Source of the DNA: a virus
IMG/VR virus record: IMGVR_UViG_3300033977_000265
Span: 1-25,738 of that record
Length of the DNA: 25,738 bases
Reading direction: 5' to 3' (one strand)
The position numbers were made by a program, and so were the translations under genes. The notes below the pieces were generated by a model. That model did no database searches and was not told the DNA's origin. It saw only the letters and a program-made list of their open reading frames with translations. Shown here one piece after another: positions 13,947-21,426 of this stretch; positions within the stretch are counted from its first letter, which is position 1, and each line of letters opens with the position of its first letter.

Positions 13947-14725
13947 GGCGAAACCAAACCTCCCTCATACCTGGGCACTTGCCTTGCAGCCTCGGCTTCA
14001 GCCGCCACAACAACGGTGGTAACGTTCTGCAGGCTACGGATGGCGCTTTCCCGGTAACCAGCAATAGCCGTCTTAATCGCTGAAGCGTAAGGTCCTGCAC
14101 GCGCAACACGCATATCGCCCAAGAAGTAATCGTATGCACCCACCATGGCGCCGCCGACGCTGGCTACAAGTACGCCTAGGCAGGCAAGGTCTAAAGCGGC
14201 TAGTTCAGCGTTAGGCCATCTGGGGTCAGTCACCTGCGACAAGCTAGGAACAAGCGAAAAAATGTACTTGTTCGCGTGGTCAACATGAGCCTGCACGGTA
14301 TCAGCGGAAACTGTTAAGCCGAAAACAGTGAAATTATCGTTACTGTCTGGCCCTATGATGTTCAAGTGAGTGATAACTTCACCAAGCGTGGTGAACTGAG
14401 GATACTGCAAAGAAAAAACAATGTTCAAGTCAGCGCCAACAGGGAAAGTTTGCGTCAAGCCAGACGGGTAAGTAACAGTGAAAAATCCTATGCAGCTGCC
14501 ATAATAATTCGTGTTGCCAGGCTGCCAATTGTACTGGACCACGCCAGCGGTCGCGTTAACTATCGTCGCTGGATTACTGAAAAGAACTACGCCACGCTGG
14601 CTCATAGTAAAAACCACTGTTGCGCCTGTCAGGTTCGCAGCTGTCCCATCGGGATTCAAAAGCGTCGCTTGCAGAGACGGCTGCAAATCGCCAGTATTCA
14701 TCCTGAAAACAGTCGACGTAGACAT
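13943..14725 (-). CDS. Adaptor-like head-tail connector with N-terminal BppU-like domain
   Basis: A 260-aa protein in two parts. Residues about 8-105 resemble the N-terminal domain of baseplate upper proteins (GDLQPSLQATLLNPDG, NLTGATVVFTM, then VVQYNWQPGNT and GFFTVTYPSG), a beta sandwich used in tail structures. Residues about 130-250 are helical and look like a gp6/adaptor-type connector (HANKYIFSLVPSL, WPNAELAALDLACLGVLVAS, YASAIKTAIAGYRESAIRSL). The ATG has AGGTGAG just upstream. It lies between the zinc-ribbon microprotein and the 48-aa gene in a tight operon. A BppU domain fused to a neck protein is unusual. The second half carries the functional inference. Confidence 0.6.
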   Translation of the reverse strand: MSTSTVFRMNTGDLQPSLQATLLNPDGTAANLTGATVVFTMSQRGVVLFSNPATIVNATAGVVQYNWQPGNTNYYGSCIGFFTVTYPSGLTQTFPVGADLNIVFSLQYPQFTTLGEVITHLNIIGPDSNDNFTVFGLTVSADTVQAHVDHANKYIFSLVPSLSQVTDPRWPNAELAALDLACLGVLVASVGGAMVGAYDYFLGDMRVARAGPYASAIKTAIAGYRESAIRSLQNVTTVVVAAEAEAARQVPRYEGGLVSP

Positions 14726-14746
14726 TTTCTCACCTGATTAACAATA

Positions 14747-14875
14747 TTAAAACGGTCTGTGACAGCGGTTGCAGCGGACAGGCTTCGCGTTCTTAACGAA
14801 AGAGTCCGCGTTCAAATAACCGCAGCTTTTGCAGCGGTAATCTTCAACCGTTAAGCCGATCTTGTTTTTCTCCAT
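14747..14875 (-). CDS. 42-aa zinc-ribbon microprotein
   Basis: The ATG frame encodes MEKNKIGLTVEDYRCKSCGY, then LNADSFVKNAKPVRCNRC, HRPF. Two CxxC knuckles (C15/C18 and C35/C38) are spaced like a rubredoxin-type zinc ribbon. It starts 2 bases after the stop of the winged-helix gene and ends 21 bases before the adaptor-like gene. It is likely a DNA-binding or late regulatory factor carried in the head operon. The fold call is good and the function unknown. Confidence 0.75.
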   Translation of the reverse strand: MEKNKIGLTVEDYRCKSCGYLNADSFVKNAKPVRCNRCHRPF

Positions 14876-14877
14876 AA

Positions 14878-15231
14878 TTAATCAGCATTTGATTCTTGAA
14901 TGAGAGTGAACACGACTTTTCTGCCGTTACGCTGTTTCTTTGCAAGTCCCATAGTTACAAGCAGGTTAAGATATCTGCTTTCGTCAGCGCGAGACCTTTC
15001 AGTTATCGCCGCCATCTCATCAGCAGTAAAGGATCCCCGCTTAAGAGCATGCCAGGTCCTGTACAAGTGGTAAGGCAGGTCAATTTCGAACTCGACAATT
15101 TTAGCATGATCATTCACGAATTTTAGCATAAACATGTTTAGCTTCGCGTATTTATCTTCAAGAGCCTTAACACGTTGCTCAAGGTCAAAAAACATGCTTT
15201 TTACTTTGCGAATATCTTCTCTGCGTTTCAT
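14878..15231 (-). CDS. Coiled-coil plus winged-helix DNA-binding protein
   Basis: I use ATG 15231 (MKRREDIRKVKSMFF). A TTG three codons upstream is also possible. The N-terminal half is a coiled coil (FFDLEQRVKALEDKYAKLNM). The C-terminal half reads as a winged helix: LPYHLYRTWHALKRGSFTADEM (shortened here: helix 1 and 2), AAITERSRADESRYLNLLVT (recognition region) and the wing GLAKKQRNGRKVVFTLI. That is the MarR/ArsR-like pattern of archaeal regulators, including the helix-to-wing phrase 'LvtMGLakk.r.GrkvvFtl'. A regulator inside the capsid-tail operon could control late genes. Confidence 0.7.
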   Translation of the reverse strand: MKRREDIRKVKSMFFDLEQRVKALEDKYAKLNMFMLKFVNDHAKIVEFEIDLPYHLYRTWHALKRGSFTADEMAAITERSRADESRYLNLLVTMGLAKKQRNGRKVVFTLIQESNAD

Positions 15232-15256
15232 CCCCAGCAAACTGTTACTTACCTGA

Positions 15257-15436
15257 TCATTCTGCTACAACCGGCGCACCATCGCCTCGCAAAGTAACAG
15301 GTGTTCCGTTCCCTTTCAAGGTGACAGGTGCACCGTCACCGCGCAGAGTAACTGAGCGAGTGTAAACTACTCCGTGAATTGAGTTAAACTCAGGCCAGTT
15401 AAAGGCGCTGTTGAATTCTGCTGATGCTTGGCTCAT
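15257..15436 (-). CDS. 59-aa protein with three tandem nine-residue repeats
   Basis: The ATG overlaps the methyltransferase stop (ATGA). The product opens MSQASAEFNSAFNWPEFNS, then has three copies of V-T-L-(R/K)-G-(D/N)-G-(A/T)-P (residues 29-55) and a short end VVAE. The repeats are strand-turn units that could stack as a beta ladder or prism. The encoding 27-base units differ mostly at synonymous positions, so they are old and under protein-level selection. The role is unknown. A virion decoration or tail-spike-like piece is one guess. Confidence 0.65.
   Translation of the reverse strand: MSQASAEFNSAFNWPEFNSIHGVVYTRSVTLRGDGAPVTLKGNGTPVTLRGDGAPVVAE
15272..15352 (-). repeat. Three tandem 27-base repeats inside the 59-aa gene
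   Basis: Each unit encodes VTL(R/K)G(D/N)G(A/T)P. The nucleotide copies have drifted, mostly in third positions, while the protein copies are kept. Confidence 0.6.
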
Positions 15437-15996
15437 TTGGGTTTCCTCTTTGTTAAAAATACGGTTATGTCTGTTATCGCGTTAACGTAGTGTGCCGCAG
15501 CGAAAGTCATTACTTCAGCAGCTTTATTAACGAAGTCGGGGTGCCATGTGTAAGCGTATTCAAAGTCGAAATCCGCTTTTATGCCGTAATGGTCAAGCTT
15601 GTTCACGCCGCGCCAGCCCTTATTATAGTATAGGAACGTGCACTCGCTGATTGGACGGACGTGAAAGGGATCCTGCATTGAGCGCACGCTTGACCAATAA
15701 GGCGCGATAATCGTGCATTTGCCGCCGACTTTCAGTATCCGGTAAATCTCATCCATGAACTTGTGGATCTCTTTCACGTGTTCAATGTAGTGGCTGCAGT
15801 AAACTTCGTCAACACTATTATCAATGGCGAACGTCCAAGGGTACTTTTCAAGATCATAAACGATGTCTACGCCTTCCATTTTAACGGCGTCAACACCGAT
15901 GAATCCTGGCTGCTTCCGCTGCCCACAGCCGATGTCGTACTTAACGGGTTTAGGCTCTTCTTGACTTTTAACTTTTTCAGCGCGTTTCTTACCCAT
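15433..15996 (-). CDS. Class I SAM-dependent methyltransferase
   Basis: The 187-aa product has motif I as YDIGCGQRKQPGFIGVD (residues about 20-36, SAM-binding loop), an acidic strand end at IVYDLEKYPW and VDEVYCSHYIEHV. The typical YRILKVGGKCTIIAP strand/helix follows. No target-recognition domain or NPPY-type DNA methylase motif is visible, so a small-molecule, sugar or protein substrate is more likely than DNA. It starts with ATG immediately after the HNH stop. Two genes upstream is a glycosyltransferase, and together they could decorate a virion or surface glycan (inference from context). Confidence 0.8.
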   Translation of the reverse strand: MGKKRAEKVKSQEEPKPVKYDIGCGQRKQPGFIGVDAVKMEGVDIVYDLEKYPWTFAIDNSVDEVYCSHYIEHVKEIHKFMDEIYRILKVGGKCTIIAPYWSSVRSMQDPFHVRPISECTFLYYNKGWRGVNKLDHYGIKADFDFEYAYTWHPDFVNKAAEVMTFAAAHYVNAITDITVFLTKRKPK

Positions 15997-16386
15997 TTAT
16001 TCGCATCCTGACAGATATTTCTCTATATTTGAGCGATTCATCTGAAGCCAACCTAGCATGGTGTTGCAACTTAGGCATAAAAGTCCTCTGACTGCACCAG
16101 TTTTATGATTATGGTCAATGCATAATGAATAGCCGTTTCTTTGTTTTCGTCCACAAATCGCGCAGACCCCATTTTGTTTTTTCAGCAAGGTTTGAAATTG
16201 TTCTTCTGTTACACCATATAACTTAAATCGGAATCTTCGCCGTTCTTTCTCACAATAATATTCTCGCCGCCTAAGATAGCAGGCTTTTTGTGTTGCTTTA
16301 AAACGTTCAAGATTTTTTAATCGCCAAATTTTAGCACGTTGAGCATTTGTTAAGCGTGGTTTTTCGGCTATTTCCTTGTCAGCCAT
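15997..16386 (-). CDS. HNH endonuclease of the recombination endonuclease VII type
   Basis: I start at ATG 16386 (MADKEIAEKPR). A TTG five codons upstream extends it to 134 aa. The C-terminal half holds the full motif: CAIC, then IDHNHKTGAVRGLLC and SCN. That gives a zinc site of CxxC plus CxxC and a DHxH catalytic core, as in T4 endonuclease VII. The N-terminal half is a basic helix (TNAQRAKIWRLKNLERFKAT), probably for DNA contact. In many viruses these act on branched DNA or as free-standing homing-type enzymes. Here it sits between the glycosyltransferase and the methyltransferase, so it may be an insertion into that pair. Its start lies 52 bases from the upstream gene end, in an AT-rich gap. 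Confidence 0.85.
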   Translation of the reverse strand: MADKEIAEKPRLTNAQRAKIWRLKNLERFKATQKACYLRRREYYCEKERRRFRFKLYGVTEEQFQTLLKKQNGVCAICGRKQRNGYSLCIDHNHKTGAVRGLLCLSCNTMLGWLQMNRSNIEKYLSGCE

Positions 16387-16438
16387 TATTTTCACACACA
16401 ACTGAGTATGTGAAAATTATCCTATTTTAATTTTTTTC

Positions 16439-17176
16439 TTACCAAACTATGTCTCGTTCCCAGTCCAGATGACCCACTTTTACTCTCGTATCACACGCCA
16501 CTTTATAACCCAGTTGATGAATACGTTCAAAAAAGAAAAGGTCTTGCGTGTACGCTCGCACACCGCCGCCTTGTGGATTATACTCTTGCAGCGTCTTAAA
16601 GAAGGGTTGTGTTAAGCGTTTGTCTTTGAATATGCTGAGTTTGAACAGGTCGAAGCCCATGCCCAGTCCCATGCATGGTTGTACCGTGTTCGGAATAGGT
16701 TTCTGCGGGATAAAGTTGAGCGGCATCGCGTGGGGGTTGCCGTAAATCATGGGCTGTCCGCCTTCGCCCTTCGTCCAGTACAAACCGCCGGCAACGTCAT
16801 AATCCTTCATGTCCTCGTAAAGCTTGAGCACGCCATCGGGTGGGGGCATGTTGTCAGTTTCCATCGTGAGCACGTACTTCCACTTTGAAAGGTCAGGATG
16901 GCTCAGGATAAAGTTGATTGCCGCGTTGTACGCTTCGCCGACTTCCATGTCGTAGATGAACAGGCGAATGAACTTCTGGTTCATCGGCGTCATCATGCTC
17001 ATCCATGACTGCGTAACTTTGCTGGGCATAGTCTTCAACGCAGGAATAACGCAGATTGTTGACAAGTCCTGGTATGACTGTGCGTTTTCCAGTCGCTGAA
17101 CGCTTTTGTCTAAGTCGCGATTATGAAAGCCGCCGATGTCGTCCATGATTACGAGTTGAGGCTTCGCAGACGACAT
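16439..17176 (-). CDS. GT-A-fold glycosyltransferase
   Basis: I start at ATG 17176 (MSSAKPQLVIMDD), with GGTGAT 4 bases upstream overlapping the end of the previous gene. The open frame extends further but lacks a good start. The 245-aa protein shows the GT2-like order: an N-terminal strand, YNAAINFILSHPDLSKWKYV, then a metal-site motif LTMETDNMPPPDG in place of D-x-D. These are followed by VAGGLYWTKGEGG, CMGLGMGFDLFKLS and the acceptor-side ending TQDLFFFERIHQLGYKV, DTRVKVGHLD. The donor sugar is unknown. Substrate could be virion protein, DNA or host glycan. It is coupled to the fibre-like gene upstream, which hints at glycosylation of a virion component. Confidence 0.75.
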   Translation of the reverse strand: MSSAKPQLVIMDDIGGFHNRDLDKSVQRLENAQSYQDLSTICVIPALKTMPSKVTQSWMSMMTPMNQKFIRLFIYDMEVGEAYNAAINFILSHPDLSKWKYVLTMETDNMPPPDGVLKLYEDMKDYDVAGGLYWTKGEGGQPMIYGNPHAMPLNFIPQKPIPNTVQPCMGLGMGFDLFKLSIFKDKRLTQPFFKTLQEYNPQGGGVRAYTQDLFFFERIHQLGYKVACDTRVKVGHLDWERDIVW

Positions 17177-17181
17177 CGTTA

Positions 17182-17907
17182 TCACCAGAGCCAATGTTGC
17201 GCGTAAGTCACGGGAACGTTTGAGGCTGCGAAGAAAGTGGCGATGCAACCTTGATAGTAAGGTGAGTCAGCAATTGTTGTTCCTGAACTTGCCTGCGCTT
17301 CTGACGACGCAACATAATACAAGAAGCCGTTGCTTGCGTAACAGCTGCTGTTGCCATTGTTGAATGATGCGCCATCAAGAAGCGTGAAACTGTTTAACGG
17401 ATTGGACTGTGTTAAAGTAGCTCCTCCTGCTGCACCTACAACACCAATCCACAATTCCTCAGTCAGTGTTGTTTTCGCTGATGTGCTTGTAACTCCTGAA
17501 CTGCTCTGCACCGCCGCGCCCGTATTATTTGTTTGGTCAACTGGACTAGACGTAACTAAACCACTGAACTCGTAAACATCAGCAATCGCACATGACTGAG
17601 AATCTGGCGTAGCACTAAGATTTACTGTTATTCCAGTAGACGGACTTGAACCGACGATACCATACCAGATTTCGGCGTCGGCCCCCGCAGTTGCCGTGTC
17701 AGCAGTAGCGTTTGTCCATGTGACACCTGACTGAGTTATGCTTGAAATAGATGCCGTTGTGGCACCATTATCATTCAAAACATAAGTCAGAATCAACATG
17801 TTTCCAGTAGTGGGCGTTTTAGCCATTGTCACCGAGATGCTTGTCCCACTACTCCATGTTCCTCTGCCCGACTGCCCTGAAACAAGTGTCGGAGTCTGAT
17901 AACTCAT
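17182..17907 (-). CDS. Fibre- or decoration-type beta-sandwich protein
   Basis: A 241-aa Ser/Thr/Gly/Ala-rich beta protein. It carries the phrase order seen in many environmental tail-fibre and adhesin domains: ISVTMAKTPTTGNMLILTYV, then SGVTWTNATA, AEIWYGIVGSSPSTGITVNL, IADVYEFSGLV and a late ELWIGVVGAAGG. There is no signal peptide, so it is intracellular until assembled. It is not a credible HK97-fold capsid protein: the wrong size, no long spine helix. The gene follows the portal through a 16-codon coupling frame. It may be the intact relative of the domain fused to the portal. Confidence 0.65.
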   Translation of the reverse strand: MSYQTPTLVSGQSGRGTWSSGTSISVTMAKTPTTGNMLILTYVLNDNGATTASISSITQSGVTWTNATADTATAGADAEIWYGIVGSSPSTGITVNLSATPDSQSCAIADVYEFSGLVTSSPVDQTNNTGAAVQSSSGVTSTSAKTTLTEELWIGVVGAAGGATLTQSNPLNSFTLLDGASFNNGNSSCYASNGFLYYVASSEAQASSGTTIADSPYYQGCIATFFAASNVPVTYAQHWLW

Positions 17908-17954
17908 TTTCTACGCCTACCCTTCTTCAATTCGAACCATAACGCTGTGATCAT
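17904..17954 (-). CDS. 16-codon coupling frame between portal and fibre-like gene
   Basis: ATG overlaps the portal stop (ATGA) and its own TGA overlaps the next ATG. It encodes MITALWFELKKGRRRK. It may pass ribosomes from the portal message to the fibre gene rather than make a functional peptide. Confidence 0.3.
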   Translation of the reverse strand: MITALWFELKKGRRRK

Positions 17955-19459
17955 GGCACCTCACTCGCTATTAGTTGGTAGCCGCTGACGCTCCACGTGT
18001 TAGCCGCGTTAACGTTCGCGTACAAGTTATAAGTAATCGCCGTGGAAACCGACGGTGCATCAATCATCGGCAGCGCAAGAGCCCACGTGGCAAACCACTC
18101 TGACGCAGTTGCGGAAGTTACTGATCTGCCGCCGAAGACGTAGGGGAACCCAACGACGGTTTGTCCAGCGCTGTTGCTTCGCCACCAGTTAAGCGTGCAT
18201 GTTCCGCTGGTGCCAACCAGAACTAACCCGGCGTTCAACATGATACTGTTTTTGCTGTTGCCTGGCGAGACAGTGACTGAAGCCTCCCAAATCGGCTTCC
18301 ACCTAACACGCGGAATCTCCTGCCCTTCACCGAACTCCTCATCGATAAGCTGCTTAAACAGAACGGTCTCCAACAAGTCGCCGATGATCTCTTGAATCAT
18401 GCGCAGCCGGGTGACATACTCCTGCATCACCACGTCAGCCGTAGCCCGGTTAGCGCCCTCGCTCTCGCCGAGAAAAATCTTGGGAACGCCGAGGACGGCT
18501 TCGCGCTCCTTGTAGAGGTAGTTAAGCCAAAACTCAACGTTGATCTCCTTAGTCATGCTCTGAATCGCTTGAGCCTCCACGTCGCCGCGGATAAACACGT
18601 CGGTGCCAGGCCTACGGGTTTGAAAAGCCTCCTTCAATGATTGAAGCTGGGCGTCGCTGAAAGGGTTCTGAGGAGTACCAGCCTTCACCACAAGCATAGG
18701 CTTAGTGTAAGTGTGGCAAATAGCCGCCATGTCATTCTCAAACTGGTTGATTAACGCCTGAATCTTCAACAGCGGCCTAAGCAAGCTGGTACCGTACGAA
18801 AACTCGTACCACCAACTTTTAGCGCCCCAACGCAAGGGTATCATATCTTGGGCTGTGAAAACCACAGGCGGCATAGTTAACAGTTGAATATACCCAAAAA
18901 CCTCGCCGTAAGCATCGCGCCGGGGACGCATATAAACTGGGTCGAGCGGCTTAAGCCAAGCGACCGCGCCGGTGTCTTCGTCGCGGCAAATCTCCAGGTA
19001 AGCGTTGCCGAAAACCAGCATGTCAGCCGCGGCAACCCGCAATGTATGCAGAATGTTCTGCTCATCAAGCCAATCCGTTAACCACTCGCGAACAGCGTCC
19101 TTGCCGCCGTCCAACACGAACCCGTTCGAAATAGCCAAGTTCACGGTGACATCAATCGCCGCCTTAATGTACGGCGTAAAAGTGTACAGGTCCTTGTACT
19201 TCGGCAGGTCCTCAATCGGCGTCGCGCCCCAGACCAGATCCCACTGCGCCGTGTAGGGAGGCGTAACAAAACCGGCGCCCGCTCCCTTCAACATGTACTT
19301 GTTAACGTAATTCATGAGAACATTGTCTTTTTCCCAAGAAACCGGGATATCCTCTTTAATCTGCTGCCTGCTGACCGCTGGCGGCACATCCCGCTGAGCA
19401 CTAAACGCGGCCCTAACAGAACGCAAACCCCTACGAACACGATCAACAACAAAACTCAA
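17951..19459 (-). CDS. Portal protein fused to a fibre-like C-terminus (chimeric)
   Basis: Residues 1 to about 392 are a phage portal: YTFTPYIKAAIDVTVNLAIS, AADMLVFGNAYLEICRD, WLKPLDPVYMRPRRD, the stem/clip region and YKEREAVLGVPKIFLGESEG with ANRATADVVMQEYVTRL, a hallmark portal segment. After VRWKPIWE the sequence switches to a beta-type module (ASVTVSPGNSKNSIML, then CTLNWWRSNSAGQTVVG and NLYANVNAANTWSVSGYQLI) unlike any portal C-terminus I know and like a fibre end. The total length (502 aa) is portal-like by coincidence. It starts with TTG, has GGTGAT close upstream, and follows a TATA box. This suggests deletion of the capsid genes between two structural genes, or an assembly join. Confidence 0.85.
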   Translation of the reverse strand: MSFVVDRVRRGLRSVRAAFSAQRDVPPAVSRQQIKEDIPVSWEKDNVLMNYVNKYMLKGAGAGFVTPPYTAQWDLVWGATPIEDLPKYKDLYTFTPYIKAAIDVTVNLAISNGFVLDGGKDAVREWLTDWLDEQNILHTLRVAAADMLVFGNAYLEICRDEDTGAVAWLKPLDPVYMRPRRDAYGEVFGYIQLLTMPPVVFTAQDMIPLRWGAKSWWYEFSYGTSLLRPLLKIQALINQFENDMAAICHTYTKPMLVVKAGTPQNPFSDAQLQSLKEAFQTRRPGTDVFIRGDVEAQAIQSMTKEINVEFWLNYLYKEREAVLGVPKIFLGESEGANRATADVVMQEYVTRLRMIQEIIGDLLETVLFKQLIDEEFGEGQEIPRVRWKPIWEASVTVSPGNSKNSIMLNAGLVLVGTSGTCTLNWWRSNSAGQTVVGFPYVFGGRSVTSATASEWFATWALALPMIDAPSVSTAITYNLYANVNAANTWSVSGYQLIASEVP

Positions 19460-19484
19460 ACCAAATCACCATCAATATTACAGG

Positions 19485-19494
19485 ATATTATATA
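19485..19494 (-). promoter_or_regulatory. TATA box of the portal operon
   Basis: The minus strand reads GGTATATAATATCC, a near-ideal archaeal box A centred about 30 bases before the TTG. Transcription would begin within a few bases of the start codon, giving a very short leader. It is the clearest core promoter in the window and probably drives the whole head-tail operon. Confidence 0.65.
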
Positions 19495-19847
19495 CCTGAG
19501 TTTTCACCCTTTTTTATTCACCATAAAATTTGTACAATTTTAATATGAGTGCTAGATGCTATGATTGCAATTTTGCTAATTTAGCGTAATCTACACCTTT
19601 CCTAAGATGCTCCTAGTGAGCACTTTATACAATAGACCGCCATCACGTTTGTCTAAAGCAAGCAACCACATGGATGAGCAATGGAAAAATCAATCGCAAA
19701 ACCTAGTTTATAAAAAGCCCTAAAAAGTTAGGTATGTAATATGTGCCAAAATTGTTATAGGAGCAAAATTATAAGGCATTAGCTGGATACTTAGCTAACA
19801 AGGTTACCCACGAGAGATAAGTCGGATCGGAAAAAGTATTAGTCCCT
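19495..19847. other. 353-base stretch with no gene
   Basis: AT-rich, with stops in all frames. It contains the upstream part of the portal promoter, a small palindrome GCTAA-T-TTAGC (19575-19585), and a plus-strand TATA-like GTTTATAAAA near 19707 that could serve the exonuclease remnant. No tRNA or other RNA fold is convincing. Confidence 0.5.
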
Positions 19848-20177
19848 TTGAGCTTGCCTCGTCAAGGGACAGTAGTTGACATTGAAGCTACACACTTCAA
19901 GGCGTCAAAAGGCGAACTATTTACTGTAGGTTTTCTATCTGACAAGGGATTTACCATATTTCAAAGGCTATATTCATCCGAAACAGCGTTTAAACGATTG
20001 ATTACGGAGGAAGTGCCTAATTTTTCAGAGCCTTGGTTTGCTTTTAACAAAGAATGCGAGAAGAGCCAAGGCCATACCGACACGGGGCTCTATTCATTGA
20101 CTTTGATCGCAATAGAATATTTGCATGAGACAGATGTTTTGGGCACCACTAGGACAAGTTCGTCCTTTATGATATGA
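19848..20177 (+). pseudogene. Broken DEDD-type exonuclease-like gene
   Basis: The frame opens at TTG with LPRQGTVVDIEATHF. VVDIEAT is the DxE motif of DEDD 3'-5' exonucleases (RNase H-like fold), and ELFTVGFLSDKGFTIFQRLY and EPWFAFNKECE continue the pattern. Similarity stops near base 20057. The +2 frame then carries REEPRPYRHGALFIDFDRN, which looks like the continuation, so an indel has probably broken it. The rest of the ORF to 20177 runs antisense to the 62-aa gene. It has no good start and no later DEDD motifs. The remnant stands alone on the plus strand between portal and SDH genes, which suggests insertion of host DNA. Confidence 0.5.
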
Positions 20178-20278
20178 GCTGCAGAAAGTCGTCTAACTTG
20201 GGAGTTAGGAATAACCACAATTTCGGAAGGCTTTGCAGAGTTGCTCAATGATTCTTCCTCTAGATATATTATCTCCAT
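20090..20278 (-). CDS. 62-aa hypothetical protein downstream of the SDH protease gene
   Basis: The ATG overlaps the last codons of the protease gene by 10 bases (ATGGAGATAA). The product starts MEIIYLEEESLSNSAKP and is beta-rich (EIVVIPNSQVRRLSAAHI, ELVLVVPKTSVSCKYSIAI). Coupling to the protease suggests a partner. It overlaps the exonuclease remnant on the other strand. Unrecognised. Confidence 0.5.
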   Translation of the reverse strand: MEIIYLEEESLSNSAKPSEIVVIPNSQVRRLSAAHIIKDELVLVVPKTSVSCKYSIAIKVNE

Positions 20279-21390
20279 TGCTGTGATGTAAACTTTACGG
20301 CTGGTGGATTCATAGAGAGACTTTGGGTCAATTGGACTAGTTGTGGTATCATTTGAACCAGGAGTTGAGGCGGTAATATTTGCAGTATTTGTTGAATTTG
20401 CTGTAACGTTGGAGGTGGGAGTATTTCTCCCTCTTGCATAAAAGAATGTGTCTTCGCACCGCTCTCAATGACTCCAGTCTCTTCAGAGAAGTTAGCAGAT
20501 TGTTGACCACTTTGACGTAGGATCTGAGCAGGGTCGAAAGGCTGGAGTAGTTTCAGGTCTATTTCATATTGCTTGTATAGAGACCACATCAAGTTCTCCA
20601 CTTTTTGAGGCGGTTCTACGACTTTCAGACCTATTATATCGTGAGCTTCTTTTCTGCTGATGGGATAGCTGTGTGTGTAGAGAGTCTCGGTTAGGATCTC
20701 TACTATTTTGTCGATTTTTTCTTTGTTTTTTACTTTGGTCGAGTCCATGTGAAGGCAAAGTAGCTTGGGCACAAGTATTCGAATGAGGTTGTAAGTACGG
20801 TGCACGTTGCCCAAGGCGATTGGATTTATCTTGTCTGTCAAGGCCTTGAAAACCCCTTGAGTACTCTCTTCAGTATCTAACTTGGCAATGTCTCTCGCCA
20901 GAGTGAAGTAGGCGGTCAGGTCCTCAACGCTTATTGCCCATCTACCTGCAGGGTTAAGCGGATCTATTGGATTGAAGACGTTTGCGGTTGTAGGGTCAAC
21001 TGGACTTATCTCACCCATCTTCCCCATCACTATTTCGTCTGCTCCTAGACAAATCATTGTAGCGGCACTATGCGCCCTGAATGGAATCAGAACCGAGAAG
21101 TACTTGCAATGTTCCCTGATAAGCCGGACTAGGCGTAGCGGGACGTTTGTATCGCCGCCTCGGCTGTACAAGAAAAGATCTATTCTTTCTTGGTATCCAA
21201 TCGCTTCCAAATGATCGTAAAAAGGCCTGATCGCATCAGACGCTATCGCGGTGGCGAGATCTGGGATTACTCCTTGAGGATACCCTTGACGATCGCCCAG
21301 AAAGTAACAAATTATCCGCGAATTTGTTTCCACTTCAAGATCTCTGATAAGCCCCCGTCTTCTCTCAATTGCTTGGTCTCTTACACTCAT
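20269..21390 (-). CDS. SDH-family serine protease (ClpP/SppA-fold)
   Basis: A 373-aa protein. Residues about 25-200 match the serine dehydrogenase proteinase (SDH_sah) family: IDLFLYSRGGDTNVPLRLVR (oxyanion-type loop, residues 77-80), FRAHSAATMICLGADEIVMG (nucleophile candidate S108) and GKMGEISPVDP. A Gln/Pro-rich C-terminus (PQLLVQMIPQLVQLTQSL) follows. There is no signal peptide or membrane helix, so it acts in the cytoplasm. It lies between terminase and portal, where a phage might keep a capsid maturation protease. However, SDH proteins are usually cellular and this one has its own TATA-like promoter, so I favour acquired host cargo. A role in capsid processing is possible but unsupported. 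Confidence 0.75.
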   Translation of the reverse strand: MSVRDQAIERRRGLIRDLEVETNSRIICYFLGDRQGYPQGVIPDLATAIASDAIRPFYDHLEAIGYQERIDLFLYSRGGDTNVPLRLVRLIREHCKYFSVLIPFRAHSAATMICLGADEIVMGKMGEISPVDPTTANVFNPIDPLNPAGRWAISVEDLTAYFTLARDIAKLDTEESTQGVFKALTDKINPIALGNVHRTYNLIRILVPKLLCLHMDSTKVKNKEKIDKIVEILTETLYTHSYPISRKEAHDIIGLKVVEPPQKVENLMWSLYKQYEIDLKLLQPFDPAQILRQSGQQSANFSEETGVIESGAKTHSFMQEGEILPPPTLQQIQQILQILPPQLLVQMIPQLVQLTQSLSMNPPAVKFTSQQWR

Positions 21391-21426
21391 CTACCGTTCC
21401 TACCATGGTGTAATAAGGCAGGACAA

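Noticed and set aside
17182-17907. Candidate for the missing major capsid protein
   Set aside because: Size and the Ser/Thr-rich beta pattern fit fibre or adhesin domains. No HK97-type spine helix or E-loop is seen.
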